Source: Neoceratodus forsteri (taxonomy: Eukaryota > Chordata > Ceratodontiformes > Ceratodontidae). From it: DNA of 64,000 bases. The notes under the pieces are model-generated. The model was not told the DNA's origin and did not search any database. It saw only the letters and a program-made list of their open reading frames with translations. Of this stretch, positions 41,430 to 53,468 are shown in pieces; position 1 is the stretch's first letter; the number at the start of each line of letters is the position of its first letter. Position numbers and translations under genes: made by a program. Location of the stretch: assembly GCA_016271365.2 (NCBI GenBank), contig CM028130.1, positions 472,225,501-472,289,500 on the forward strand. The letters run 5' to 3'.

Positions 41430-44400
41430 CCTTATTCTGCAAAAATCTTGAGCACCTGTTTTGCCATATAGACCATTTCAAAACTGCCAAAATAACATAG
41501 ACTGTATTTTGTTAACTTTTTCCCCCAATAACTGGCTACCATACCCCAAAAAGGTTTAATAAAATCACAATCAAAAAATAAATGCTGCATGCTTTCCTCT
41601 TTTGTCCCACAATCTCTTTCTCCACATATTCTTTCCTCCATTATTTTATGTTTATGGTTACCTCTCACATTTAACTTCCAATGACTACACATCCATACTA
41701 CATCTTTCATTTTCCCTGGAATTTTTTTTTCTAATGTAACAGCTAAAATGTCCTGCTCTTTTATTCATTTTTCTACCTTAAAAACTTGTTTTTCCCAGAA
41801 ATTCCTCTCCATAGTTTCTTTATACATCTGTTTTCTGTTATCCCTAATTAGAACATCCACTGTTACCCCCACTGGGTTAAATACTTCCTTCCAATGTCCA
41901 TATATACTGTCCACACTTTACCTCCTACTACATTCCCTTTCTTTCCAATACATTTAATGAAAGGTACATTCCATTGCTGCGTTAACCAAGACCAAGCTTT
42001 GTTCTCACCTTTTACTAATGGTACAATATTTGAAAACATAAAAATATTAATATAAAAAGCAATTGGATTTATCATGTTTAAACCCCCACCTTTTATGGTT
42101 CTATACGTTATCCCCCTTTTAATATGATTTAACTTGCTACCCCACAATAACTTAAAAAAAAAAAAAGACTTTGAATTTTGGATTGCATTTGAAATGGTAC
42201 TGGAAAAATGTATGCTAAAATTAAAAATATTGGGACAATAAATGTTTTTAATAAGTAAATTATTTTCTCTCATGTCATACTCCATTGTTTCCATTTATGT
42301 ACTTTTATTTGGGCTATTTGATACTTTTCTTCCCAGTTTTGTTGTATTGCATCATCCCCTCCAAATCTTATTCCCAGCACCTTAATGCTTCCTTCTGCTA
42401 TCTCCAAATCCCTCTTTTCTTTTTCTCCACTGCCCCAATGGATAAATTCTACTTTTCCCTTTATTTATCTTAATCCCTGTATATTGGCTATACTTCTCTA
42501 CTGTCTCTATTAACTTATCCCCTGAACTCTGATCTTTTACTAAAACTAAGCAATCATCTGCATAAGCACTTGTTTTATTCAGTTCCCTATTTTGCCATAC
42601 AATACTTTTAATCTCTTTCTCCACCTCTATTCTCCTCAGAAGTGGGTCTAGACAAAATACATATGGTAGGGGACTTAATGGGCACCCTTGCCGAACCTCA
42701 TTCCTTATATACATTGAAGTCCCTAGATGCCCTTTAACCATAGGACAAATTTGCACTTCCTTATATATTGCTTTTATTAAACTAATTAATTCTGTTGCAA
42801 TTTTAAACTTTTCTAAGTTATCCCATACATACTGATGCTTTACAACATCAAATGCCATTTCTTGATCCAAGGCATACAAATACCCTTGCAAAGAATTCTC
42901 CTGTCCTTTATTTATGACTTATCTAATATAAATGAAATTTTGTTGTATGCTCTGTCCAGAAATAGTACACGTTTGAGACTGCATTATCAATTTCTCTGAA
43001 AAAGTCCTTAACCTATTATTTATTACCGTGGCTAAACGCTTGTAATCTGAAGTCAATAAACTAATCAGCATCTAATTTTAAGTTGTGTGTTTTCCCCTTT
43101 TTTATGCAAAAAAATCGTTATTCCTTTTTTTATGCTTTCTGCCAAATTGTCTCCATTCATTATACCATTATATACTCTTGTTAAAATGGGAGTTATTTGT
43201 TTTTCCAAAATTTTGTAGAACATATTCGGAATCTCATCCACCTCAGGTGCCGTGTTATTTGACAAATATTTTATTGCCTCTTTCACTTCTTCTTCTTTAA
43301 TTTCCCCCTTTATCACCTCTGCCTCATCTTCCTCCAACTCTGGCATCTCAATTGTCAGAAAAAAAATCCTCACTTTTCCTACTTCTTCATTGCTGGTATT
43401 TTTCCTTCAAAAACTCTTGTACTGTACATTTAATATTTTCTATATCTGTATGTATCCTCCCTTTTCCATCCTGTAATTTGTTCATAACTTGATTTTCTAT
43501 TCTTTCTTTACTACTATCATAAGGATTTGTATGATATTTTGTTCCCTGGGTACCACTTTTTTGTTCCATAATTAAAGACATGACCTTATTATATTGATAT
43601 TCTTTCATTTTAACCTTAATTTCTTCAATTTGTTTAGATTCATCCGCCTTATCTTTAACCTGCCTCGTCATAAGTTTATATAATCTAGCCCTTAATTTTA
43701 AATACTTCCCATACTTTGTTGCCTCTGCTTTCTGTCCTTCTTCGATCATATATTGTTTGATTTCAGTTTTAGTATCTTCCCACCATTCTGTTCCACTATC
43801 ATATAATTCCATAACTGTTAACATATCTTCCAGTATTATTTTAATCTTTTCTATACAAGTATCTTCTTGTAGCTTAGCTGTATTCATCCTCCAATATCCT
43901 TTTCATATTCTCATCCTATTCCCCAAGTTAATTTCAACTTCTACTGCCATATGATCTGATGTCTCAATCGGTATACTCCTAATATCAACTACCTCCCCTT
44001 TGTTTTGTACCATCCAGAAATCTATACGAGTAGAACGTGAACCCTTGAAAACGTGTGTTCTCCTTTTTCCCTTTTAACTTATATTCATCTTCCATCCCAG
44101 CTTTATCTAACATTCTTTTCAAGTGAGTCGTATCACAAACATTTTTTGATGCTGCCCTCCCCCAATCTGCTCTAGATAACCCACAGTTAAAGTCTCCCCC
44201 CACACCACAAGTTTTGAAGTATGCAAATAAGCTTCCATCTGATCTGTTAGAATATTCCTTTCTTTTTCCTTTGTGGATTATAAATTACAATAATTCTCAC
44301 AGAATTCTTTTTTTAAGATAACATCAATAATCATAGCTCTTCCAGGTACCAAATCTATTACTTTTAAAATGTGAACATCATAAGAAGAGAAAGCTAACCC

Positions 44401-44616
44401 CACCCCTGTACACCTATCTATCCCAAAGGACCATAAGGATGGTCCCCATGTCCTGTCTTTCTGAGTTTGTTGAATTTCATCTATAGTGTGTAACCTTGTG
44501 TCTTGGAATACATATAAGTCACTTTTCAAGTCATATAGTATTTTAAAAGTTACCAGCCTCTTCCTTCTATTTTTAATACTTTTTGCATTATGAGTGAGGC
44601 ATTTTAAACTTCCCAT
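41430..44616 (-). pseudogene. Tx1 L1 ORF2 (endonuclease, RT, C-terminal domain)
   Basis: Endonuclease: LKCLTHNAKSIKNRRKR at the start, VFQDTRLHTIDE, MGGDFNCGLSRADWG (about 44200). Linker pieces at 43887-43387. RT: NNTAPEVDEIPNMFYKIL (near 43240), LDQEMAFDVVKHQYVW (42860), RNEVRQGCPLSPLPYVFCLD (about 42690) and the catalytic box SAYADDCLVLV (about 42560). C-terminus: CGERDCGTKEESMQHLFFDC near 41600, a Cys/His segment. RQGCPLSP and YADD are typical of L1-group RTs and unlike the CR1/L2 form PQGS. Multiple frameshifts. Confidence 0.87.
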
Positions 44617-46827
44617 TTTGTTTTCCCCTCACTTTTACACTGCCTCTTTAGATTTTTGTCCCTTTTCTTTGACACCTGCATGTCTGTTGTGTCTCCATCT
44701 TCCTCTCCTGCACCTTCACAAAGATCTGTGTTGGACTGGTCAGAGCCCTCCTCCATAGTGGACAATTCCTTGTCTTGTAATAAGGTGTATTTATTTGTTA
44801 ACTCCACATCTTCACAATCTTTTTCCAATGAAATTATCTGTTTTGCTGTACTCTTCTTTTTGTTTTTAGATCTTGTAACCATAGTAAATCCAGTTTCTTT
44901 TTCTGTCTTCCCTTCCATTTTAAAAGTCCCTGTTTTTTCTTTTGATTCTTTTGCTCTGGTATTACCAACCCTTTAGTCTAAAGTTATAGCTTTATTCCTT
45001 GTCACATGTCCTCTCTGATAATGGCTTCCCTTATTACCTTATCTTGCTTCTCTTTCTCTTTCTGCGCCACAGCCAGGTAGACATCTTGCTCTGCTCTTTC
45101 TCCAGTTTCTGGGCTGTTATGGGAAGTCCAGGGACATTTTGCAAAGGTGTGCCCTTCCTCTTCACACAAACTACATTTAACTTGGTTTGTGCATTCTGCC
45201 CCAAAATGCCCAACAACCCCACATAGGCCACACTTGACTTTACCACAGACATTACTTAAGTGACCTCACTCTCCACATTTGTAGCAGGCCCACACTTGGC
45301 CTGCATAAAAAACAATGCCTCTATACTGGCCTAGAAAGAAACAGTTCAGCAAATGTTGAATTTCCCCATCTACTTGTTTAAGTGTTAGTTTATATTTCCA
45401 TCCACCTGTCCACAGACCATTTTTATCCAATGTCAGTTCCAGCGGCCCATGCATTACACCCCTCTGGTTGATCCAGAAATTGATGCCGACCACATTGACG
45501 CCTTCATTTCGAAATAACATGGTCACTATCTTAAATGCAGGTTTTGATAAAGGAATAACTGAGAAATCCTTCCATAAGTCTGTATATTTCATTTGCTGAT
45601 ATAATTTCCAAAATCGGTCCAACCCTCCTCCATGTTTAAAACTTATGTCAAATTCTGTACTTCCTGGTACATGAATAAGGGCATATAGCTCATATGGATA
45701 AAACTTCATTGTATTCATTAAGAGTTCTTTCCCAATAAAAATTCTGTTTGGCACATACTCAGAGGGCCCTCTAAATCTCAGGCGTACCGCATTTCTTCTT
45801 TTAGCTTGCTGTGGTTTTATATCTTTAGGAAATAATCTTTCTTTAGTATACCCACCCAAGGGATTTTCCTTTTGGCCTTGCCCTTCCTCCTGCGTTTCTT
45901 TATCTGTTAATATCATTTTCTGCTGAAGCTCCATAGATGACTCTTCATTATTGCTATCAAGTCCATCAAAAATTATCTCTTGTTTTATCTGCCTCTGATG
46001 TCACATCTTTCTGTTTTTCGGCTTCATCCACTTTTTCCCAAAATTTACTTTCTACATCCATTGTGTCTTCTTTTTGTTTTTTACTAATTCCTGATGTACT
46101 GGGCCTGTTTGGATGCCACCCAGACCCATCATCCTTTCTTTTCCAACCTGCTTGTAATAAGGCTTCTGTTACCCATTCAGGTGTGTCTGCAAAGTGTCTA
46201 AAAGTTCTCTTTTCTGAATCTGAAACCTCCTTTTTTTCTCCTTTACTGTTTCCTAATGGGCCCTTTTTTTCTGTGACTTCCTCAATATCTTCAAAATCTG
46301 TGTTTTCTTTATTTGTTTTAGCTCTTTCTTTACTTTCTGTCTTGCCTTCTGCAATCCTTTTCAGGCCAAGCCGTTTCCGACTTACTTTCGCCTTTCCTTT
46401 CTGTGCTGACACTTTCACTTGTTTTTCCCCATCTCAGCAGGTGCAGCTTGCTTTGATACTGCCACATCATTGCTTCTCAAGTTGGCCTGATAGGAGTCCA
46501 GCCTATTTTCTTTGCTTTCCACAACAGAAATATCTGGCTTTATAAGACCTCCTGTTTCTTTACTCTTTTGATGATTATTTTCTAAAAAATTTTTTTACTC
46601 ATGCTTGCAACATCTCCTCTCTCCATCTCCATGGAAGAAGTTTTCTCTCTTAATTCCTTCTTTTTCCTTTCCAGCTCCTCACTTCGATCTTCTTGATCCA
46701 AAAAAGTGTCTGAACTCATTTTTAGGCCTCTAGTGGTATACAAGACAGGGGAAGAGGCCCTCTCCCCTGCCACATCAGCACTTCCTCCTCCTCCTCTACT
46801 GTCCGGCTCCAAATTGTGCTCCTCCAC
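44604..46827 (-). pseudogene. Tx1 L1 ORF1 (gag-like, three CCHC knuckles)
   Basis: The N-terminal part is highly charged (46827-45966). The globular part 45934-45266 stays open for 222 codons (NRIFIGKELLMNTMKFYPYE; NFWINQRGVMHGPLELTLDK). Three knuckles follow: CYKCGE-stop-GHLSNVC, CGLCGVVGHFGAEC and CSLCEEEGHTFAKC (about 45290-45130). One stop falls inside the first knuckle. The acidic tail ends at 44604, overlapping the ORF2 start (44616) by 13 bases in another frame. The likely role of the intact protein is RNA binding and particle formation. Confidence 0.8.
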
Positions 46828-46914
46828 TCTGCTCTCAGGAAGTCAAGCCCCCTGCTGGAAGAGTAGGGGAATTTCCCCAGTGTCCTGGCCAAATTTCCCT
46901 CATTCACTAAAATA

Positions 46915-47048
46915 CCACCAACAGCTTAATTTGGTTCAAGGTCAGTTGGCATTCATCTGTATCCCCCTCCCCCGGGTCGTGCCTGAAAATAGGCAGGATT
47001 TGTCTAGTGCATTTACCCGAGCAACAAAAACGAAATAAATAAATAAAT
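46915..47048 (+). mobile_element. L2 3'-tail fragment
   Basis: CCCGGGTCGTGCCTGAAAAT near 46974 and the (AAATAA) tail at 47033-47048 match the L2 end at 63890-63968. Short 5'-truncated insertion. Confidence 0.85.
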
Positions 47049-47099
47049 TTGAATTTAGGAACTACTTCCAAAGATTCACCGAGTGCAGTAACTATAAAA

Positions 47100-48655
47100 T
47101 CATTTGGTTGGGGTGGGGACCAGGGGAGGTACAATGAGGGAAAATCATTGCTTTCATTTTCTTAGCATTAAGGAGCAGCTTGGCTTTTATCAGATTATTT
47201 TTGAGCTGAGCAAAGTTAGCTTGTAATACATCCCTGACCTGCGATACCATAGATCCTGAGGTATACAGAATAGTATCGTCTGCAAAGAAGTGCAGGTTGG
47301 AGCTTGTTATATGGGAGTCAAGATCAAAGAGAGAACAGGATCGGGCCTAGAATGGAGCCTTGGAGGACTCCTCTGACAACCTGCAGGGGGCAGAGAATAG
47401 GCTATCCACTTTGACTTTGTGTTCTTCCTGATAGGTAACTAGTGAACCACTCAGTGGTGGATGGAGTAGCACCTAGGTTGGACAGGCAAGAGACTAGAAG
47501 GTTGTGATCAGCAGTATCAAATGCTTTGCTAAGGTCCAAAAAACAGCACCAGTAACCATTTTAGCATCAATGGTGGAGATCCAATCATTTGTTACTTTTG
47601 CCAAAGCTGTGATAGTGCTGTGATCTGCCCGGAAACTGGATTGGGCTGGATTAAGGAGTGAAAAGGTTTTGATGTGAAGTTTTAATTGGTTATAGACCAA
47701 TTTTTCAAAGATTTTAGAGAGGATGGGCAAGATGGAAATGGGCCTATAGTTGTAAAGGTTGCATGGGTTTTAAAAAGGGGAAGGATGTGGACAGATTTCC
47801 AACCGGTCAGAACTAAAGCAGAAGTGATAGACAGGTTGAAGATATGGAGAATCAGGGCTGTGAGGTGGGCATAGACAAGGCCCCTGGAATTCTGCAATTC
47901 TGCAGTTGCAGAATTTTCTGCAGAATTAGCATCATGCCACAGAATTTATATAGTGCCGCAGAATTCATTGTTTTTGGTGACTTTTCATTCAAATATACAG
48001 TTTTTCTGTAGTGCCAGGCTCCTGCACCCATCTTGTTAATCCTGAAGCCCCTCCTCTATGCATAGTAGGTGATGTCTTCAATGACATCACTTCACATTTT
48101 AGTCAAAGGCTGGGCTGCATTCTGCCACAGAAATGAATAAATCATGCTGCAGAAATCAGAAAATGCTGCCGCAGAAGTCTAGGAGCCCTGCCGCAGAAAT
48201 CAGAAAATTCTGCTGCAGAGCACTAGGGGCCCTGGGCATAGCCTAGTCTTAGAAAGAAAGGTTCAAGACCATCATCCCCTGCGCTTTTCCAGATATCAAG
48301 TTTAAGAAGTGAGTCTTCAACTTCTTTATAGTTATACAAGTGCAATTGGAAGGGGCAGGATGAGGTGCAGGTGGACGGGGTAGAGCTAGGCTGACTCATA
48401 GTATAGCTGGCATAGGGTGAGGAGTCGAACGCTAGTCCGGCTGTAACAAAATGGGAATTGAGTTCTTCGAGAATTTGAGAATTACTTTCCACAATCCTGC
48501 CATTTGTGCACATCTTGGTAGGATCAGAGGGGGCAGTGGGCTGCCCTTCAATGGATTTGAGTGTCCTCCAAATTTTGCGGGAATCCCTGTTTGCCTGTTC
48601 AAGGGAAGAGATGTAGAAGTGGGCTTTGGCAGTGTGAACGCTTTTTACACAGGCA
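47100..48655 (-). mobile_element. L2/CR1-group LINE fragment, minus strand
   Basis: The minus-strand order is endonuclease-RT linker near 48500 (DGRIVESNSQILEELNSHF type), LLKLDIWKSAGDDGL, then RT with WKSVHILPLFK, SLKSLKNWSITN / SKIFEKLVYNQLKLHI, FRADHSTITAL, and a damaged FWTLAKHL palm motif. RT is broken by a hAT at 47876-48234 and by frameshifts. The remaining 47100-47490 is RT palm and tail with stops. The clade is given only as L2/CR1 group. Confidence 0.75.
47876..48234. mobile_element. hAT-type MITE, 359 bp
   Basis: The ends CAAGGCCCCTGGA and (reverse complement) CAGGGCCCCTAGT match at 10 of 13 bases. The flanks GGCATAGA (47868-47875) and GGCATAGC (48235-48242) form an 8-bp duplication with one mismatch. 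Both subterminal regions contain repeated TGC(A/C)GAATTCTGC / TGCYGCAGAAATC motifs. It splits the LINE RT domain; no coding sequence. Confidence 0.88.
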
Positions 48656-48658
48656 TTC

Positions 48659-49320
48659 CTAGCAGCTTTGTACCTCCTTCTCCAGGAGTTTCCTTTCCAG
48701 AAGGGAGGCTGGTTTGAACACTCTTGTTCTTAAGGGTGGGAAGGATTTGAAGCTCAGGGACAGAACCTGACTCACTACCTCCAGGAACCATTTGTCTGTG
48801 GTGATGGATCTCCAAGCCTGGAAGTAGTGAGCCAGTCTGCCCCTACTGGGACTGGGAGGAGCCTTTTCTATTGAGTCAGGGGTTCTGGCTAAGAAAGAAG
48901 TAGCCAGGCTTTGAACTGGTGCCCGTGGAGTAAGAGAGGGCATAAGCCCTTGCAAGGCTTGGATTACTTTAAAAGCCTGAGCTAGATCCTCAGCAGTTGG
49001 CAGGCTAATAGGAACAGTTGAAGCCCCACTTGGTTTATCAGCCTGGGGTTTGACATGTTTTGTTTTCTTAATTTGTTTAGCAGGAACTGGGGAGTCAGCC
49101 AGTTCACCACCCCTTTTTACAGATGAGGATTCACCCTTGTCATGGATGCTTTGATTACCTTGAGCAGTTTCACAAACTTGCTTAAAGAGTGTGCACTGGT
49201 CAGCACCGGAGGCACCCTTATGCATTTTCCTCTGAAGCCTTTCAAGGCATTTGTCTATAGTTTTTTGAGTAAAAGGATCTGAAGATTTCACAGTCAGTTG
49301 AGAAATGGGCACAGTAAAAA
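48659..49320 (-). pseudogene. DIRS internal-deletion derivative: gag joined to RT start
   Basis: One open 217-codon frame (49312-48659) first reads gag-like sequence (LPTAEDLAQAFKVIQALQGL, compare LTAEEIARAIQIVESLCPVP in the gag of the complete DIRS near 56.3 kb). It then goes straight to the RT lead-in SRGRLAHYFQAWRSITTDKW. In the complete copy these segments are about 1.2 kb apart. The copy therefore lost the middle of gag, in frame by chance or by selection. Confidence 0.7.
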
Positions 49321-50815
49321 CACTTCAGGAATGACCAAGAGGGAATATCTCTGAGGTGCCTTGACTTGTCAGATGGAGAGAGAACTCTGATATGTTAATG
49401 GAACATGGCAGCTGATAAGGGAAACAGTTTGGATAGTGGCACGAGCCAACGACAAATTCTATCATTTGCATAGCACTCTCTCTGGAAAGTTCTACTTAAA
49501 GGGCAGACTGCATAGAGTTAAGAATATAGAATACCTGGGGTAAGAATTGCTTCACCCCTTTTTTTCAAAAATAAAGGAAATGGAGGAGGGGTCCCTGTCA
49601 AAAGAGCAGGGGTGTCCCCAAGAAAATAAGGAGTGGTAAGAGGGTTAGAAGAGAAGAAAAGACACAGGGTGAGCTGCCCAGAGGCCTGGGCTCCCAACTG
49701 AGCAGGGGATGGTGGGCGGGCATGTGAATGACTGGTGAAGTTATTCTGAAAGATCAAGAATTACAGTGAGTTCATCATTTTCATATCTTTCAAGACACAG
49801 TCAACACCATTCATTCCCATTTATGGATCAGAGTACCAAGCTTTCCATCCAAAAGGGTGGGGCTGGCTCACCATGAGGGAAATGGATGTTTCCTCAGCTC
49901 TCTGTTGGGGATTACCACTTGAGGGTATGGACTCCTTACAGACCCAGTAGGACCTGAGACTGTTCAGGGGCAGCCAGAGGCACCTGCAGCCTGGGAGCAG
50001 GAGGGCGCCCCAACAACTCATACCTGACCCTGTGAGAGAAAAAAGTGAGTCCTTTGGTAGCGTGAACTGAGCACCCTATGCCAGACCAGGGGTGCCAATT
50101 GGGAAAGGTGAAGCCATGCCATCTTCCGAATGCAAACTGTTGTTCCCACCAGACTGGAAGCTACATTGTTGGCATCATAAAACACCCTCACTTGGTGCAT
50201 TGCCAGCTCCAGGCCTTGGGCAGAAAGGCATATGGCCTTCTTGATTGTCTAGCTGACTTAGCATTGCCCACAGGCACTTGCCATAAGCTACCTAGCATGC
50301 TCGATCTGCAGAAATGCACATCATGGTGCATGCCACCATAAAAGCTCATCTGGCCCAGGCATCAAACTCCACAAACTCTGTAAGGGGACTAGTCATGCTC
50401 CAGATGCCTTGGCCTAGAGGGGCTTTGCAGTACCAGAATCCCAGAAGAGGGAAGAGGCGTGGAACCCAGGGACCCCATGAGAGCACAATATATGTTCTGG
50501 ATGTTCCTTAGGACTGGAGAGGAGGAAGAGGGATGGAGTCAGACATTCTGTGAAAGGCCGAGGCCACAGAGGAATGAGAGTAGTGTCTCTGCTGTATTCT
50601 CCAAGGAATGACAGCGCCAAGGTAGTGTTATTGCAACCAGAGAAATGCTGAAGGCTCAGCTACTATATCATCTCCACCAGGAACTGCTTGTACTGGATGT
50701 ACTCAGCATCAGAGGAGAGCTGGACAAAGGTATCCTAATCCTCAGAGGAGGAAGTGGGACAGGTGGAGGAACTGGTGTCAGGAGATGGCAGTGCAGGCCT
50801 GTACTGTTCTAAGGA
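49321..50815 (-). mobile_element. DIRS family 2 deletion derivative (gag next to ICR)
   Basis: 49735-49840 is the internal complementary region of family 2 (ATTCTGAAAGATCAAGAATT, then ACCATTCATTCCCATTTATG). On its right, where a recombinase should be, comes gag-like coding: VRVFYDANNVASSLVGTTVC and IRKMAWLHL (50200-50018). It aligns with VQFHAAVDSNDVSSRVMATS and VALRRVAWLR of the complete DIRS gag. RT and recombinase are missing. It ends at repeat copy D (50816). Confidence 0.65.
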
Positions 50816-51533
50816 GGTGTGCAAAAATGCCAGTGTTAAAAATCTGGAGTGAAAATATTACAAATTCATGAAGTTACGAGCTTGCATGGAAACTGCCCAA
50901 TGCACGCTCATAAAAGTCATTTTTTGGATTTTTGCCACCAAATTTGCAACATGGGCTTTTTGAGAGCCCACCTCATGAACAGTGGCACTGTCATTTCATT
51001 AATCAGTCCCGAAAGGTGATTCCGCGCAGTGACCATGAAATTACCTTTTGGGACCGAATAATGCCATGACAGTGACCGAATTCATGAGGAGGGGTCCCAA
51101 TAACCTCATGTTGAAAATTTGGTGCCAAAATTCCGAAAAATGCCTGAGATATGCACCAAAGTTGAAAAAACCCTATTTATCCCATTATACAGCTTACCGC
51201 CATTTCTTCAGTTCGCAGTCAGCTTTGAAGAGTGCAGATGTGCTCCCTTTCCACCGAAGATCATCATGCCAGGCTCAGGAGGTAAGTATGGGGTGAGCAG
51301 GGTGTGGGGAGGCAGGGCACACAGAGGGTGGGCACGGGTGGGGGGAGGGGACAGGAGAGACCATGAGGAACCATTTTCTTGTTTCACAAGGGAAAAAAAG
51401 CAAAAGACAATGAGTGTCGGTTTTCTTTTTTTGCAGGTGTTGCTTTGTACACTGGGCTGGGCTCCCACTGCGCCACCTGCATTATGGGAAGGGGGACTGC
51501 AGCCGATGGGGATTGGGCCCCCTGTCGGCACAG
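50816..51533 (+). repeat. Hairpin-rich complex repeat, copy D, left part
   Basis: A palindromic unit with the dyad GCATGGAAACTGCCCAATGC (50883-50902) and ATTACCTTTTGGGAC (51040), then TTTGAAGAGTGCAGATGTG near 51222, GGTAAGTATGGGGTGAGCAG near 51282 and GATTGGGCCCCCTGTCGGCA up to 51530. This reproduces copy B in reverse. The copy is cut by the DIRS at 51534 and continues at 57247. Confidence 0.8.
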
Positions 51534-51589
51534 AAGAAAAAATTACTCACCTTAGTAATTATCTTTCTTCTAATGGAGTCTTGCTGTAT

Positions 51590-51727
51590 TCTGACATATT
51601 GCAGTGATTCCCAACCTTTGAACTGCCCCAGAGAACAAAGAGTTAACTTTCTATGCAGGGCATAGAATGCTGAGCTCAAGCTCGGTTGAAGTCCGTCTGG
51701 AGTGTTTCAAACTTAAACCGTCAGATT
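51590..51727 (+). repeat. DIRS left inverted terminal repeat
   Basis: CTTGCTGTATTCTGACATAT through GAACTGCCCCAGAGAACAAA and GGCATAGAATGCTGAGC to GAGTGTTTCAAACTTAAAC is the reverse complement of 57079-57230 with scattered differences. Confidence 0.9.
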
Positions 51728-51998
51728 CTTACGAGCCCAACTAACTAAAAATTCTATATGGAATTTTGTAAAATTTCTACTAGCCAACTGGCAGAAAAAG
51801 TTTTGGATTCCCAAGGAAGACTCAAGTCAGGAAACCCAAAAACCAAAAACCAATCTAATACAAATAACAATAATAAATCAGCACCCAAACAAAAAGGAGG
51901 CAGGTGCAAACAAAAAACACCCCTGGGGTGCAATACTGCACCTGCCCACCCATTTCCCAAAAACAGGTTCTGAGAGGGGAGGCAGGGAGGGAGGGAGG
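51728..51998. other. DIRS spacer between left ITR and ICR
   Basis: Non-coding; A-rich 51835-51910 and a GGGAGG run near 51980. Confidence 0.6.
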
Positions 51999-52100
51999 TC
52001 AGAATACAGCAAGACTCCATTAGAAGAAACATAATTACTAAGGTGAGTAATTTTTTCTTCAAACAACATGAAGTCTTGCTGTGTTCTGACATATTGCAGT
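51999..52100. promoter_or_regulatory. DIRS internal complementary region (ICR)
   Basis: 51999-52060 is the reverse complement of the left outer end (51534-51596). 52059-52100 is the reverse complement of the right outer end (57203-57244). The two meet at TTTTTTCTTCAAACAACATG. In the DIRS replication model this region templates the joining of the two unequal ends. Confidence 0.92.
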
Positions 52101-53468
52101 CTACCAAGCAGTACCTCCATGGAGAAGGGACAGAATCTGCTTTGGGAATAGGCTCTGAAGTACTGCTGTGCCAAACTGGGCATTACTCCTAGCCTGGATA
52201 TCCAGAGAGTAATGCTTGGTAAAGGTATGGACTGTTTTCCAGGTGGCTGCTTGACAAATTTCTAAGAGAGGGATATCCCAGGCAGCAGCCAGGGAAGCAG
52301 CTGTACCTCTTGTGGAATGAGCCCTCAGGCCTGAAGGTGGAGTTTTTCCCAGTTTTTCATAGCAGAATTGAATACAAGACACAATCCACCTGGCAAAATA
52401 TCTCTTGGTGGCAGGTTTGCCCTTTCCCACTTCTCCATAACTGAGGAACAACTGGAGGGAGTCAAACCTGTGACCCTTGGTACGCTCTATGTAGTAACTA
52501 AGGGCTCTTAACATCTAAACTGTGTAGCCTCCTCTCTCCTGAGGAAGAATGATCAGTGAAGAAAACAGGAGAGACATAGACTGGTTTAAATGGAAGTCTG
52601 AAACCACTTTGGGCAAGAACCTTCTATTGGTTCTAAGGACCACTTTATCCCTGTGAAATGAGATAAAATCAGGTTCCATTGACAGGGCTTGCAATTCACT
52701 GATACGCCTGGCAGAGGTAGTGGCTACCAAGAACACAGTTTTCCAAGTCAAGTACTTAAGCACTGCTGAAGACATAGGTTCAAAAGGGGGTTGCATATGT
52801 TGAGCAATGCAAACATTCAAATCCCAGCCTGGGGCAGGGTCTCTAAAGGGAGGATTGGTGTGAAGCAATCCTTTAAAAAATTTACAGAACACATGATGAG
52901 AAGATAGTGAGGAAGACTTCCCCATAGACAAAAATGCAGAAACAGCTGACAAGTGTACCTTGAGAGTAGCTGGTCTGAGGCCTAGGCCATTAAGATGGAC
53001 CATATAATCCAGAACCGTGGGCAATCCAGCAGTGTCTGGAGAAATATGCTTCTTAGAACACCAAATGCTGAATCTCTTCCATTTGGAGTTATAAGTCTTT
53101 CTGATGGAGGGCTTTCGAGAAGCCTTGAGAATATCCAGAACCCTTTGGGAAAGATGCAGATCTGCAAGCTCTAACTCCTCAAGAGCCATGCCTTGAGATT
53201 GAGAGACTGAAGATTGGGGTACCAAATCCTCCTCTGAGAGGATGTTAACAGGTTGTAATTCCTGGGAAGAGACAGAGGAAGATGGACTGCTAGGGACAGC
53301 AACAGGGGGTACTAGGGCTGTCTGGCCCAATCTGGAACAATCAGAATCACTTTGCAAGATTGAGACCTTATTTTGACTAAAACTTTGAACAGGAGTGGGA
53401 AGGGGGAAGGCATACAGAAACTTCCCTTCCCAATTCAGAATCAGGGCGTCCAGGGGGACTGAGCCCAA
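52101..53468 (-). pseudogene. DIRS tyrosine recombinase with one nonsense codon
   Basis: Integrates the circular DNA intermediate. The first open part (53468-52515, 317 codons) contains the SAM-like N-domain (ASRKPSIRKTYNSKWKRFSI) and catalytic Arg I in SARRISELQAL at about residue 255. A single in-frame TAG at 52512-52514 interrupts it. The same frame continues (52511-52101) with LRAHSTRGTAASLAAAWDIP (HxxR) and FTKHYSLDIQARS (Tyr nucleophile). All four visible catalytic positions R, H, R, Y are kept. Apart from that stop the gene looks nearly intact. The C-terminus ends at the internal complementary region. Confidence 0.9.

Larger units (their letters stand above)
41235..46880 (-). mobile_element. 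Tx1-type L1 LINE, near full length, decayed
   Basis: The minus-strand order is a charged ORF1 with three CCHC knuckles (46830-44604), then ORF2 with endonuclease, RT and a C-terminal Cys/His segment (44616-41430), then a short 3' region with T-run near 41250. ORF1 with zinc knuckles placed after a globular domain is known from Tx1-clade L1 elements of frogs and fish. About ten stops and frameshifts were noticed. Confidence 0.85.

Noticed and set aside
45937..46545. 202-codon plus-strand frame rich in Ser/Phe
   Set aside because: Antisense shadow of the charged Tx1 ORF1 N-terminus.
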